Shown: positions 26,813 through 38,835, counted from the stretch's first letter. The stretch is 64,000 nucleotides of DNA from Pseudomonas sp. HN11 (GCF_021390155.1 NZ_CP089985.1:1623001-1687000); one strand, 5' to 3'. A program made the numbers and translations. Notes: generated from the letters alone by a model not told the origin.

Positions 26813-28588
26813 ATGCCCTCCATGTTCTCAGTCCGTCAACGCCGTGCGATCCGCCTGGCCAGTCGCTTCATTGCGCCCTACCGCTGGCACGCACTCGGTG
26901 CCCTGTTGGCGCTGATCGTCACGGCCGGCATTACCTTGTCCATGGGGCAGGGCATCCGCCTGCTGGTGGACCAGGGTTTCATGACTCAGTCTCCGCACCT
27001 GCTCAACCAGTCCATCGGCCTGTTCATGGTGCTGGTGCTGGGCTTGGCGGTGGGCACTTTCGTGCGGTTTTACCTGGTGTCGTGGATTGGGGAACGGGTG
27101 GTGGCGGATATCCGTCGGCAGGTGTTCAACCACTTGATCTACCTGCATCCGGGCTTTTATGAGAACAACCGCAGTTCAGAGATTCAGTCGCGGCTGACCA
27201 CTGACACGACTTTGCTGCAATCGGTGATCGGTTCGTCGCTGTCACTGTTCTTGCGCAATGCGCTGATGGTCATCGGTGGCATCGTGCTGTTGTTTGTCAC
27301 CAACCCCAAGCTCACCAGCATCGTGGTGGTGGCATTGCCGCTGGTGCTGGCGCCGATCCTGATCTTCGGCCGACGCGTGCGCAGCTTGTCGCGGCAAAGC
27401 CAGGACCGCATTGCCGACGTCGGCAGTTATGTGTCCGAGACACTCGGCCAGATCAAGACCGTGCAGGCCTACAACCACCAGGTGCAAGACGAAAAACGCT
27501 TTGCCGTAACGGTGGAGGAAGCATTTACCACCGCGCGCAAACGCATCACCCAGCGTGCCTGGCTGATTACCCTGGTGATCATGCTGGTACTGGGCGCCGT
27601 GGGCGTGATGCTGTGGGTGGGCGGCATGGACGTGATCAGCGGGCGCATTTCCGGCGGCGAACTGGCGGCGTTTGTGTTCTACAGCCTGATCGTCGGCAGC
27701 GCCGTCGGCACCCTGAGCGAAGTGCTCGGTGAGTTGCAGCGCGCCGCCGGGGCCGCTGAGCGCATTGGTGAGTTGTTGCAGTCGAGCAACGAGATCCAGG
27801 CCCCAGCCGAAGGCACCGTCCAATTGCCAGCGCGCGTCAACGGCCGCATGGAGCTGCAAGACCTGCGGTTTTCCTATCCTTCACGTCCCGACAGCTATGC
27901 CATCGACGGCCTGAACCTGACCATCAACCCCGGTGAAACCCTGGCCTTGGTGGGTCCGTCCGGCGCGGGTAAATCGACGATTTTCGATCTGTTGCTGCGC
28001 TTCTACGATCCCCGGCAAGGCCGCATCCTGCTCGAAGGCCACCCGCTCACCGAACTCGACCCCCTGGACCTGCGCCGCCACTTCGCCCTGGTGTCCCAGA
28101 GCCCGGTGCTGTTCTATGGCAGCGTCGAAGAAAATATCCGCTACGGCAACCCGACGGCCACCACCGAACAGGTCGAGGCCGCCGCGCGCATTGCCCACGC
28201 CCATGACTTCATCCTGCAAATGCCCGACGGCTACCAGACCCACTTGGGCGACGGCGGCATGGGCCTCTCCGGTGGTCAACGCCAACGCCTGGCCATCGCT
28301 CGCGCCTTGTTGGTGGACGCGCCGATCCTGCTGCTGGACGAGGCCACCAGCGCCCTCGATGCCCAGAGTGAACACCTGATCCAGCAAGCGCTGCCGCAAT
28401 TGATGCAAGGGCGCACCACGCTGGTAATCGCCCATCGGCTGGCGACGGTGAAAAACGCCGACAGGATCGCGGTGATGGACCGGGGCAAGTTGGTCGCGGT
28501 GGGCACGCATCAGCAGTTGATCGCGAGCAATGCGTTGTATGCGCGGTTGGCGGCGTTGCAGTTCAGTGATGGGGTAGAGGTTGATTGA
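26813..28588 (+). CDS. ABC exporter, MsbA-like half transporter
   Basis: A 591-residue half-size exporter: six membrane helices in about residues 1-320, then one ATPase domain with Walker A GPSGAGKSTIFDLLL, signature LSGGQRQRLAIARALL and Walker B APILLLDEATSALDAQ. It should work as a homodimer. It belongs to the ABCB / MsbA-like group of lipid or drug exporters, but msbA itself normally sits by lpxK, which is absent here, so I give no symbol. ATG 26822 is an alternative start; neither has a good ribosome site, and an in-frame upstream extension to 26738 looks non-coding. Confidence 0.82.
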   Translation: MPSMFSVRQRRAIRLASRFIAPYRWHALGALLALIVTAGITLSMGQGIRLLVDQGFMTQSPHLLNQSIGLFMVLVLGLAVGTFVRFYLVSWIGERVVADIRRQVFNHLIYLHPGFYENNRSSEIQSRLTTDTTLLQSVIGSSLSLFLRNALMVIGGIVLLFVTNPKLTSIVVVALPLVLAPILIFGRRVRSLSRQSQDRIADVGSYVSETLGQIKTVQAYNHQVQDEKRFAVTVEEAFTTARKRITQRAWLITLVIMLVLGAVGVMLWVGGMDVISGRISGGELAAFVFYSLIVGSAVGTLSEVLGELQRAAGAAERIGELLQSSNEIQAPAEGTVQLPARVNGRMELQDLRFSYPSRPDSYAIDGLNLTINPGETLALVGPSGAGKSTIFDLLLRFYDPRQGRILLEGHPLTELDPLDLRRHFALVSQSPVLFYGSVEENIRYGNPTATTEQVEAAARIAHAHDFILQMPDGYQTHLGDGGMGLSGGQRQRLAIARALLVDAPILLLDEATSALDAQSEHLIQQALPQLMQGRTTLVIAHRLATVKNADRIAVMDRGKLVAVGTHQQLIASNALYARLAALQFSDGVEVD

Positions 28589-28651
28589 AGCTGCGCAAAA
28601 CCGAGCCCTTAGGGCATCATGTAGTCTTTCGTTATTGAACTGGATGAGGAC

Positions 28652-29434
28652 ATGAGCCGTTATCAACCTCCGTTGACACTGACTACAAAGATGCTCGGCC
28701 TGGTAGCCGATATCAGTGAGCAGATAGGTCAACTATCCGTCGGTGTTGATAATCGTCAGGCACCTCAGCTCAGGCGCGACAATCGAATTCGCACGATCCA
28801 GGCTTCGCTGGCCATTGAGAACAACACCCTTAGTGTCGAGCAAGTAACCGCCGTCCTGGAAGGTAAGCGAGTGCTGGGCTTACCTCGGGAAATCCAAGAG
28901 GTACGTAATGCATTTGCTGCTTACGAGGCCATGCCGCACTGGGTTCCCGGTGATTGTATTGACTTGCTCAAGGCACACGAGCTGCTGATGTGTGGACTCA
29001 TCGACGATGCGGGCCAGTTTCGACAGTCAGGCGTCGGTATTTATCGTGGTGAGCAGTTGGTACACATGGCTCCGCCTGCGAGCCGTGTTACGCATCTGGT
29101 CGATGACCTGCTGCAATGGCTGGCGGTTTCGGATTGGCACCCTTTGATCGCCAGTTGTGTATTCCATTATGAGTTTGAGTTTATTCATCCATTCGCGGAC
29201 GGGAATGGGCGGATGGGTCGTTTATGGCAAACGCTGATTCTCAGTCAGTGGCGCCCTGTCTTGGCTTACCTGCCAGTGGAAGCGGTGATCCGGGAACAGC
29301 AGGATGACTACTACGCCGCACTGTCGGCAGCCGATCAGCAAGCGGAGGCGACCCCTTTCGTTGAATTTATGCTGCAGGCTTTGAGCTTGGCTTTGGCCGA
29401 AGCTGTGCAAAGTGAGCGACCGGTCGCCCCATAA
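28652..29434 (+). CDS. Fic domain adenylyltransferase, class II autoinhibited
   Basis: A 260-residue Fic protein expected to transfer AMP from ATP to a hydroxyl side chain of a target protein. The complete catalytic motif is HPFADGNGRMGR at residues 179-190. An inhibitory motif of the [S/T]xxxE[G/N] type, SLAIEN at 52-57, lies N-terminal to it, which defines class II Fic proteins in which Glu56 blocks ATP. No antitoxin gene adjoins it. The gene is less GC-rich than its neighbours and sits between core genes, suggesting acquisition. GAGGA precedes the ATG. The target cannot be predicted. Confidence 0.88.
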   Translation: MSRYQPPLTLTTKMLGLVADISEQIGQLSVGVDNRQAPQLRRDNRIRTIQASLAIENNTLSVEQVTAVLEGKRVLGLPREIQEVRNAFAAYEAMPHWVPGDCIDLLKAHELLMCGLIDDAGQFRQSGVGIYRGEQLVHMAPPASRVTHLVDDLLQWLAVSDWHPLIASCVFHYEFEFIHPFADGNGRMGRLWQTLILSQWRPVLAYLPVEAVIREQQDDYYAALSAADQQAEATPFVEFMLQALSLALAEAVQSERPVAP

Positions 29435-29437
29435 AAA

Positions 29438-29463
29438 ATGCCCGCATCTCTCAATACGGGCAT
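29438..29463 (-). terminator. Intrinsic terminator of slt
   Basis: ATGCCCG and CGGGCAT form a seven-base stem. Reading leftward the stem is followed by six T residues (A-run at 29433-29438), so it ends transcription of slt. The T-run lies over the stop codon of the convergent fic gene. A second weak inverted repeat, CTTCAA...TTGAAG at 29471-29491, lies just inside. Confidence 0.75.
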
Positions 29464-29500
29464 CTTGAAACTTCAAACTTACCGCTTGAAGTTGCTCTTG

Positions 29501-31429
29501 TTACTGATCATCAAAATACCGCTCATGCCAATCCACCAACGGCTGTGGCGAATTGAGCTTCTGGCCGTAGATCACCGAATAGGACAGCACGTTCTGCACA
29601 TACTGGCGGGTTTCGTCGAACGGGATGCTTTCCACCCACACATCGAAACTCAGGTGATCGGCACCGCGCAGCCATTGGCGCACGCGACCTGGGCCGGCAT
29701 TGTAGGCGGCGGAAGCGAGCACGCGGTTGCCATTGAACTGGCTGTGCACCTGGCTCAGGTAGGCGGCGCCGAGTTGGATGTTTTTGTCCGGGTCCAGCAC
29801 CTGTGCCGGGGAGGCCAGGGGGATGCTGAACTTGCGCGCGGTTTCCTTGGCGGTGCCGGGCATCAGTTGCATCAGGCCGCTGGCGCCGACGCCGGAGCGG
29901 GCGTCGTCCATGAAGGCGCTTTCCTGACGGGTGATGGCGAACACCCAGCTGGAATGCAAGCCGCGCACCTTGGCTTCACGCACCAGGGTGTCGCGGTGCG
30001 CCATCGGGAAGCGGATGTCCAGGTCGTCCCAGTATTGCGCCTGGCTGATGGTGCGGATCGCCGGAAAGTACCATTTCATGTCGTAGGCCAGCTTGGCCTG
30101 GGCGACCATCTCGTCACGGTTGAAGTGACGGCTGACGTGGTACCACTCACGGCGGCCATCCACCACTTGGCCACGGGCATAGAATTCCAGTGCACGGCGC
30201 ACGCCGGGGGTGTTACGCACCTTGTTGACCAGCGCCTGGCTCATCAGCAGCGGCTTGTTCTTCAACTGGTACGGGGCCTTGGAGCGATCCGCCGCGAGGA
30301 AACCGTAGAAGTCGCGCTCCTGCGCCAGGTTCTTGTACAGCACCAATGCTTGCGGATTCTTGGGTTCAGCCAGTTCCAGGCTACGGGCCTGCCAGTAACG
30401 CCAGCGGTTGGTGGTCGCCAGGTCTTGTGGGAGTTTGCGGGTCAACTGGTAGGCATCTTCCCAGCGCGCCAGGCGCAACAGCAGGCGCAGGCGCCATTCG
30501 GAGACGGTGTTGTCGCGCAACTCGGGATCGTACTTGGTCATCACCTCAAGGGCGCGTGGGTCATAACGCTTGGCCAGGGTGAGGCCGATTTCCCGGGCGA
30601 TCGACACTTTTTCGTCACGAGAGAAGTGCATGCTGCTGGCGTAGCCGTCGAGCAGGGCCATGGCCTTGTCCGGATCCTGGCGTGCCAGGCGACGCAAGCC
30701 CAGGCCCACGGCGTCAGACATGGCCTCGGTGGCAGGCAGGAAGCGTGACGGGTCGCTGAGCATGTCTGGCTTTTGCGCCACATCCACCATCAGGCGGCCT
30801 TGAGCGCCGAGGGTGGGGAGGGTTTTCACCAGGCTGTTGGCCAGCGCGTAGTTGCGTGCTTCGGCGGCGAGCTTGGCGCGGTCCCAGATCTTCTGTTCGG
30901 TGAGCTGGCCGTCAGCCGCCCACTGCCCGAAGGTGACATCGCAGGCGGCCGGTTGCGACTTGCCGGTCATCCAGAGTTTTTCGGCGGTCTTGTAGCCTTC
31001 GGCTTTCAGATTATGAGTGAGCTGGTATTGGCCATGCAGGCAGTCCAGCTCGACGAAATTGAGCTTGGTGTCGTAATACTTTTCAAAGGTCTGCCAATCA
31101 CCACGCTCGGCCAGCCAGCGTAACCAGCGCAGTTTCATCCAGTTGGCCTGGGGCAGGTCGCCGTTTTTGGCGAGGAACTGCTCGATTTCCTGGTTGCTCG
31201 CGGTTTTCAGGCGCGCCGTCAGTTCGTCATAAGCCAGGTACGGTGTCAGCGGGTAGTCGGCCAGGGCCTGGCTGTATTGCATGTACGGCCCGGTATCACC
31301 CTTGGCCAGGGCGCGTTTGGCTTCATCGTAATATTGACGTTGGGTGGTGAGGTCCACGGCCTGGGCGGATTGAACGGCAGTGGTGGAAAGAAGCAGACAA
31401 GATAAAAAGCTGAAAAGGCGACTGCGCAT
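29501..31429 (-). CDS. slt: Soluble lytic murein transglycosylase
   Basis: A 642-residue periplasmic enzyme that cleaves peptidoglycan between MurNAc and GlcNAc to give 1,6-anhydro products. A signal peptide (FSFLSCLLLSTTAVQSAQA) is followed by a long helical U-shaped domain and a C-terminal SLT domain. The catalytic glutamate is in FAITRQESAFMDDARS; GASGLMQLMPGTA and AAYNAGPGRVRQWL are the lysozyme-like motifs. ATG 31429 is chosen because it begins the signal peptide. Convergent with fic. Confidence 0.92.
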   Translation of the reverse strand: MRSRLFSFLSCLLLSTTAVQSAQAVDLTTQRQYYDEAKRALAKGDTGPYMQYSQALADYPLTPYLAYDELTARLKTASNQEIEQFLAKNGDLPQANWMKLRWLRWLAERGDWQTFEKYYDTKLNFVELDCLHGQYQLTHNLKAEGYKTAEKLWMTGKSQPAACDVTFGQWAADGQLTEQKIWDRAKLAAEARNYALANSLVKTLPTLGAQGRLMVDVAQKPDMLSDPSRFLPATEAMSDAVGLGLRRLARQDPDKAMALLDGYASSMHFSRDEKVSIAREIGLTLAKRYDPRALEVMTKYDPELRDNTVSEWRLRLLLRLARWEDAYQLTRKLPQDLATTNRWRYWQARSLELAEPKNPQALVLYKNLAQERDFYGFLAADRSKAPYQLKNKPLLMSQALVNKVRNTPGVRRALEFYARGQVVDGRREWYHVSRHFNRDEMVAQAKLAYDMKWYFPAIRTISQAQYWDDLDIRFPMAHRDTLVREAKVRGLHSSWVFAITRQESAFMDDARSGVGASGLMQLMPGTAKETARKFSIPLASPAQVLDPDKNIQLGAAYLSQVHSQFNGNRVLASAAYNAGPGRVRQWLRGADHLSFDVWVESIPFDETRQYVQNVLSYSVIYGQKLNSPQPLVDWHERYFDDQ

Positions 31430-31642
31430 GAGACGTCCGTGCAGAGAAATCACGACTAGCACCGGCACCGCCGACACTGATTGCCCCTAGCTTAGCCTTT
31501 TGCCGGCGGCCGGTGAAAGCTTTGCTGGCCGGTTCGTTCAAGTTCGCCGGAAATGTCCTACAGAACGTGTCCGCAGCGAAAATGCCAGCCGCATCCCACC
31601 CCTAACTCAGGTAGAATGCGCGCCCAGTTTTTGGAGAAGCGT

Positions 31643-33562
31643 ATGACCCTGCTCAAATTCAGCGATGTGTCCCTTGCTTTCGGCGCTATGCCGTTGTTGG
31701 ACAAGGTGTCCTGGCAGATCGCCCGTGGTGAGCGGGTGTGCATCATCGGCCGCAACGGCACCGGCAAATCCAGCATGATGAAGCTGGTCAAAGGCGACCA
31801 GAAGCCCGATGACGGCTCCGTATGGCGCGCGCCAGGTCTCAAGATCGGCGAATTGCCGCAAGAATTGCCGGTGGCCGACGGACGGACAGTGTTCGACGTG
31901 GTTGCCGAAGGCCTCGACGGCGTCGGTGCACTGCTCGCCGAATACCATCACCTGGCGCAGAACTGCGTCACCGAAGACGACCTGAACAAGTTGATGCACG
32001 TTCAGCAAGACCTCGAAGCCCGTGATGGCTGGCGCTTGCAGCAACTGGTCGACAGCACCTTGAGCCGCCTGCAACTGCCGGCCGACAAGACCCTCGCCGA
32101 GCTGTCCGGCGGCTGGCGTCGTCGCGTGCTGCTGGCCCAGGCCCTGGTGTCCGAACCCGACCTGCTGCTGCTCGACGAACCGACCAACCACCTGGACATC
32201 GGCGCGATCGCCTGGCTGGAAGAGGCCCTCAAGGAGTTCCAGGGCGCCGTACTGTTCATCACGCACGACCGTTCCTTCCTGCAAAACCTGGCGACGCGCA
32301 TCCTTGAACTGGACCGTGGCGGCTTGATCGACTGGAACGGCGACTACGCCAGCTTCCTGGTACACAAGGAAGCCGCGCTGGCCGCAGAAGAAACCGCCAA
32401 CGCGCTGTTCGACAAGAAGCTGGCCCAGGAAGAAGTCTGGATCCGCCAGGGTATCAAGGCCCGTCGTACCCGTAACGAAGGCCGTGTACGTGCTTTGAAA
32501 GCCCTGCGCGTCGAGCGCAGCGAACGCCGCGAGCGCACCGGCAAGGCCAATATCCAGCTGGACACCGCCGATAAGTCGGGCAAGCAGGTGATGGTGCTGG
32601 AGAATGTCAGCTTCCATCACCCGGATGGCCCGTTCCTGATCAAGGACTTCTCCATGGTTCTGCAGCGCGGCGACCGTATCGGCCTGCTGGGCGCCAACGG
32701 CACCGGCAAGACCACCTTGCTCAAGCTCATGCTCAGCGGTCTGCAGCCGACCAGCGGTACCGTGGAAGAGGGCACCCGCATCGACGTGGCCTACTTCGAC
32801 CAGTTGCGCCACCAGTTGGACCTGGAAAAAACCGTGATCGACAACGTCGCCGAAGGTCGCGACTTTATCGATATCGACGGCCAGAGCCGCCACGTGCTCA
32901 GCTACCTGGGTGACTTCCTGTTCAGCCCGCAGCGTGCACGTACACCAGTGAAAGCCTTGTCCGGTGGTGAGCGTGCGCGCCTGCTGCTGGCCAAGCTGTT
33001 CAGTAAACCGGCCAACCTGCTGGTGCTCGACGAACCGACCAACGACCTCGACGTGGAAACCCTCGAACTGTTGGAGGAAGTGCTGCTGACCTTCAACGGC
33101 ACCGTACTTATGGTAAGCCACGACCGGGCTTTCCTTGACAACGTGGTCACCAGCACCCTGGTCTTCGAAGGTGAAGGCAAGGTGCGTGAATACGTCGGTG
33201 GTTACCAGGACTGGCTGCGCCAGGGTGGTTCGCCGCGTTTGCTGGGCGTGACCGAGAGCAAGTCCGGCAAGGCCGACTTGAACTCAGCGGTGGTGGCCCC
33301 GGTGGCGGCTGCTGCGCCGGTTGCAGAGGCTGCGCCGGTGGGTAAGAAGAAGCTCAGCTACAAGCTGCAGCGTGAACTGGAAGCCTTGCCGGGAGATATC
33401 GAGGCCAAAGAACAACAGATTGCCGCCGTTGAAGCGGAGATGGCGGACGCGGGTTTCTACCTGCGTCCGGCGGCGGAAACCGCCAAGGTGATTGCTTCCC
33501 TGGAGAAGTTGAACCAGGAGCTGGAAGTGTTGGTTGAGCGTTGGGCTGAGCTGGATGCTTGA
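31643..33562 (+). CDS. uup: ABC-F ATPase Uup
   Basis: A 639-residue protein with two ABC domains and no membrane segment. The first has GRNGTGKSSMMKL and LSGGWRRRVLLAQAL, the second GANGTGKTTLLKL and LSGGERARLLLAKL, with LLLDEPTNHLDI and LVLDEPTNDLDV as Walker B plus signature. The charged linker between them (KARRTRNEGRVRALKALRVERSERRERTGKA) and the C-terminal coiled coil with basic patch (about 550-639) match Uup, which acts on ribosomes and has been linked to precise transposon excision. TTGGAGAAGC precedes ATG 31643. Strong terminator downstream. Confidence 0.9.
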   Translation: MTLLKFSDVSLAFGAMPLLDKVSWQIARGERVCIIGRNGTGKSSMMKLVKGDQKPDDGSVWRAPGLKIGELPQELPVADGRTVFDVVAEGLDGVGALLAEYHHLAQNCVTEDDLNKLMHVQQDLEARDGWRLQQLVDSTLSRLQLPADKTLAELSGGWRRRVLLAQALVSEPDLLLLDEPTNHLDIGAIAWLEEALKEFQGAVLFITHDRSFLQNLATRILELDRGGLIDWNGDYASFLVHKEAALAAEETANALFDKKLAQEEVWIRQGIKARRTRNEGRVRALKALRVERSERRERTGKANIQLDTADKSGKQVMVLENVSFHHPDGPFLIKDFSMVLQRGDRIGLLGANGTGKTTLLKLMLSGLQPTSGTVEEGTRIDVAYFDQLRHQLDLEKTVIDNVAEGRDFIDIDGQSRHVLSYLGDFLFSPQRARTPVKALSGGERARLLLAKLFSKPANLLVLDEPTNDLDVETLELLEEVLLTFNGTVLMVSHDRAFLDNVVTSTLVFEGEGKVREYVGGYQDWLRQGGSPRLLGVTESKSGKADLNSAVVAPVAAAAPVAEAAPVGKKKLSYKLQRELEALPGDIEAKEQQIAAVEAEMADAGFYLRPAAETAKVIASLEKLNQELEVLVERWAELDA

Positions 33563-33580
33563 GTGATTCGTCAGCAATAA

Positions 33581-33619
33581 AAAAGCCCGGCTTTCATTCG
33601 TAGGAACGCCGGGCTTTTT
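33581..33619 (+). terminator. Intrinsic terminator after uup
   Basis: AAAAGCCCGGC pairs with GCCGGGCTTTT around a 17-base loop, followed by TTTTTA. It lies 19 bp after the uup stop codon. Confidence 0.85.
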
Positions 33620-33634
33620 ATATGAAATGCGCTA

Positions 33635-33669
33635 AAAATGTGGAGCGAGCAAGCCTTCTCCCACATTTT
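33635..33669. repeat. Degenerate REP hairpin
   Basis: AAAATGTGG-AG and CTCCCACATTTT form an imperfect stem containing GAGCAAGCC, a decayed version of the GTGGGAGCGGGCTTGCTC unit. One G of the left arm is missing. It lies between the uup terminator and the end of uspA. Confidence 0.65.
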
Positions 33670-33683
33670 GAACTGCGTTGTAC

Positions 33684-34124
33684 TTAAGAGGATTTCACCA
33701 GTCTCACTGCCAGTACGTCGCACGGCGCGCCGTGCAGCACATCATTGGCAGTAGAACCCAGCAGCAACGCCAAACCGTGACGACCATGGCTGCCCACCAC
33801 GATCAAGTCGCAAGCCTTTTCCTTGGCCAAGTGGTGGATTTCCTGGCGCGGTTGGCCGTATGTCAGGTGGCAGTCTTCCTTTTTCAAGTGCGGGTATTTG
33901 AGAATCAAACGGTCCAGGCGCTCCTTGGCCTGGTCAAATTGTTGTTGCTGCAACTGGGAAAGGTCCATTGGCACGTCACCGCCAAAGGCCATGGCCATAG
34001 GCTCTACGATATGCACCAGAGACAGTTTGGCGCCATTGGCAATTGCAGATTCCTGCGCGCGCTTGATCACTGGATCGCACTCTTCGGTCAGATCGACAGC
34101 GACCAGAATATGTTGGTAGGGCAT
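33684..34124 (-). CDS. Universal stress protein, UspA family
   Basis: A 146-residue single Usp domain. MPYQHILVAVDLTEECDPVI opens it, and VGSHGRHGLALLLGSTANDVL near the C terminus is the G-x2-G-x9-G-S/T motif of ATP-binding Usp proteins. GGAGGA lies before ATG 34124; the in-frame extension to 34208 is not conserved-looking. Cytosolic. In P. aeruginosa the gene next to uup is also a Usp, which supports orthology. Confidence 0.88.
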   Translation of the reverse strand: MPYQHILVAVDLTEECDPVIKRAQESAIANGAKLSLVHIVEPMAMAFGGDVPMDLSQLQQQQFDQAKERLDRLILKYPHLKKEDCHLTYGQPRQEIHHLAKEKACDLIVVGSHGRHGLALLLGSTANDVLHGAPCDVLAVRLVKSS

Positions 34125-34230
34125 GAGGCGTTCCTCCAGGGGGACTGCAATAAGTTCAGTATGGCTGCTTTTAAGCGGATGGGGTTGCGACAGGTCAAAT
34201 CCGCTCATCTAGAAATTCGGGAGTACAGAT

Positions 34231-34668
34231 ATGACGGTCTGGATAGTGGTGTCAATCCTTGTTGTGGTTCTGAGCCCTTTGGCATGGCTGCGCCCTTCGC
34301 GCCATCAAAGCGGGCGCATGGCCTTGCGCATGGAGGCGCGCCGCATCGGCCTGGCCATGCAGTTGTCGCCCCAGGAGTGGCCGCATTGGCTCAAGCAGGA
34401 ACCACCGAGCCCGTGCGCGCAGTACTGCCGGCCACGGCGTGGCGGTACGCCGGCGATCTGGAGTTACTGGCAGTTGCAACCTGGGGTCTGGGTGAATCAG
34501 TGGCGCGAAGTATGTGTCGATGAAAAGTTGTTGCCGTATTTTGCGACGCTGCCGGCCAACGTCTACAAGGTCGAAGCCGATAAGCAGATGATCGCTTTGT
34601 ATTGGGGCGAGAAGGGCGAGGCGAGCGTATTGAAGGATATCGATGCACTGCTCAAGGCCCTGGCCTGA
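34231..34668 (+). CDS. Conserved hypothetical protein with N-terminal membrane anchor
   Basis: A 145-residue protein: one hydrophobic segment (VWIVVSILVVVLSPLAWL, residues 3-20), then a cytoplasmic or periplasmic domain with tryptophans (EWPHWLKQEPPSPCAQYC, WSYWQLQPGVWVNQW) and a C-terminal DKQMIALYWGEKGEASVLKDI segment. Homologues are sometimes labelled YajC-like, but no YajC features are seen and I make no such claim. GGGAG lies before ATG 34231. Divergent from uspA. Confidence 0.6.
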   Translation: MTVWIVVSILVVVLSPLAWLRPSRHQSGRMALRMEARRIGLAMQLSPQEWPHWLKQEPPSPCAQYCRPRRGGTPAIWSYWQLQPGVWVNQWREVCVDEKLLPYFATLPANVYKVEADKQMIALYWGEKGEASVLKDIDALLKALA

Positions 34669-34684
34669 ATCGCAGACAATAAAA

Positions 34685-34706
34685 AGCCCGACATCATCAT
34701 CGGGCT
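34685..34706 (-). terminator. Terminator-like hairpin oriented leftward
   Basis: AGCCCG and CGGGCT form a six-base stem around acatcatcat. A-run precedes it on the plus strand (34681-34685), so the T-run follows it when read leftward; on the plus strand no T-run follows. It lies after the rightward 145-residue gene but faces a leftward transcript, for which no gene is seen. Confidence 0.5.
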
Positions 34707-34973
34707 GGAGCTGGCCAGGCAGGCCGGTAATTTCGTGTTTCCCGCGTCAGATATTCATCCAGGCGCGTCAGGGTTGTCGCTAGCCTAGCGGTATATCCCG
34801 TTCTGTACAGCCTTTTCCCACATCTTTCCCACTATTGATTTCGTGAATATTTGAATATTGACGAGTCGTGGGCTTATGGTCGGGGTTCTGAAATGACTGG
34901 AAAGTCGCGTTTTTCCTGGCCTTTCGAGCGATTGACAATTGCCCGGAATTGGATGAAGGTGGCGTACCCAAAT

Positions 34974-34987
34974 CAAACGGGCGTATG
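34974..34987. promoter_or_regulatory. Candidate PsrA site upstream of fadBA
   Basis: CAAACGGGCGTATG matches the CAAAC-N4-GTTTG form of the PsrA palindrome seen at psrA in this window, with one mismatch in the right arm. In P. aeruginosa PsrA represses the orthologous fadBA operon until long-chain acyl ligands bind, so a site here is expected. It lies 163 bp before the fadB start. Confidence 0.5.
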
Positions 34988-35067
34988 AATTGAGCGTTTG
35001 TCTGTCAGACGACTCATACAGAATCCCGACTATCGCATTGGCGGGTGTGCCTGGCGGATTGGCGTGA

Positions 35068-35089
35068 ACATTGGCGAATTCACCAATGT
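35068..35089. promoter_or_regulatory. 22-bp near-perfect palindrome before fadB
   Basis: ACATTGG and CCAATGT flank a GAATTC-centred core; ten of eleven base pairs match. It lies 60 bp before the fadB start, is unlike REP or the PsrA box, and has no T-run, so it reads as an operator for an unidentified regulator or a leader hairpin. Confidence 0.5.
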
Positions 35090-35149
35090 CCAACCAGAGG
35101 CCAGCGTCCAGTGTGTACTGTTTAGCTTCCATATCGTGGAGATCAGTTG

Positions 35150-38502
<3,353 letters not shown>

Positions 38503-38520
38503 GCGTTGGGTTGACGGAAG

Positions 38521-38549
38521 CCGGGGCCCAGTGCCCCGGTTTTTGTTTT
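38521..38549 (+). terminator. Intrinsic terminator after fadA
   Basis: CCGGGGC and GCCCCGG form a seven-base GC stem with a four-base loop, followed by TTTTTG and TTTTTT. It lies 19 bp after the fadA stop codon. Confidence 0.88.
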
Positions 38550-38598
38550 TTGGAATTTTTAATATTTTTTTCAACAAATTTTGTAAGAGGGCCAGAGC

Positions 38599-38835
38599 AT
38601 GAAAGTCGAACCAGGGCTCTATCAACATTATAAAGGTCCGCAGTACCGTGTTTTCAGTGTGGCGCGGCACTCCGAGACCGAAGAGGAAGTGGTGTTCTAT
38701 CAAGCTCTGTATGGCGATTGCGGCTTTTGGGTACGCCCGTTGAGCATGTTCCTGGAGACCGTCGAAGTTGACGGCGAGCAGGTCCCGCGCTTTGCTTTGG
38801 TCCAGGCCGAACCCAGTCTTTTTTCAGGGCAATAA
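38599..38835 (+). CDS. DUF1653 family protein
   Basis: A 78-residue protein beginning VEPGLYQHYKGPQYRVFSVARHSETEEEVVFYQALYGDCGFWVRPLSMF, which is the DUF1653 signature, a small beta-barrel domain of unknown function. It ends QAEPSLFSGQ. It lies between fadA and topA, the same position as its orthologue in P. aeruginosa as I recall the order. Confidence 0.8.
   Translation: MKVEPGLYQHYKGPQYRVFSVARHSETEEEVVFYQALYGDCGFWVRPLSMFLETVEVDGEQVPRFALVQAEPSLFSGQ

Larger units (their letters stand above)
34707..35149. other. Gene-poor region upstream of fadBA
   Basis: About 440 bases without a convincing gene. It is AT-richer than its surroundings at 34790-34880, with a tandem GAATATT/TGAATATT. It holds a PsrA-like half-palindrome (34974-34987) and a 22-bp near-palindrome (35068-35089), both listed separately. 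I cannot place a -35/-10 pair with confidence. A leftward reading frame of 115 codons at 34785-35132 has no recognisable family or ribosome site. Confidence 0.6.

Noticed and set aside
26813..28588. Naming the ABC exporter msbA
   Set aside because: The lpxK neighbour of msbA is absent and similar MsbA-like exporters are common in pseudomonads.
34931..34954. TTGACA upstream of fadB as a -35 box
   Set aside because: At 16-18 bases spacing no acceptable -10 is found, and it lies over 190 bp from fadB.
34785..35132. A 115-codon leftward frame upstream of fadB
   Set aside because: Random-looking composition and no ribosome-binding site. The leftward terminator at 34685 is the only hint in its favour.
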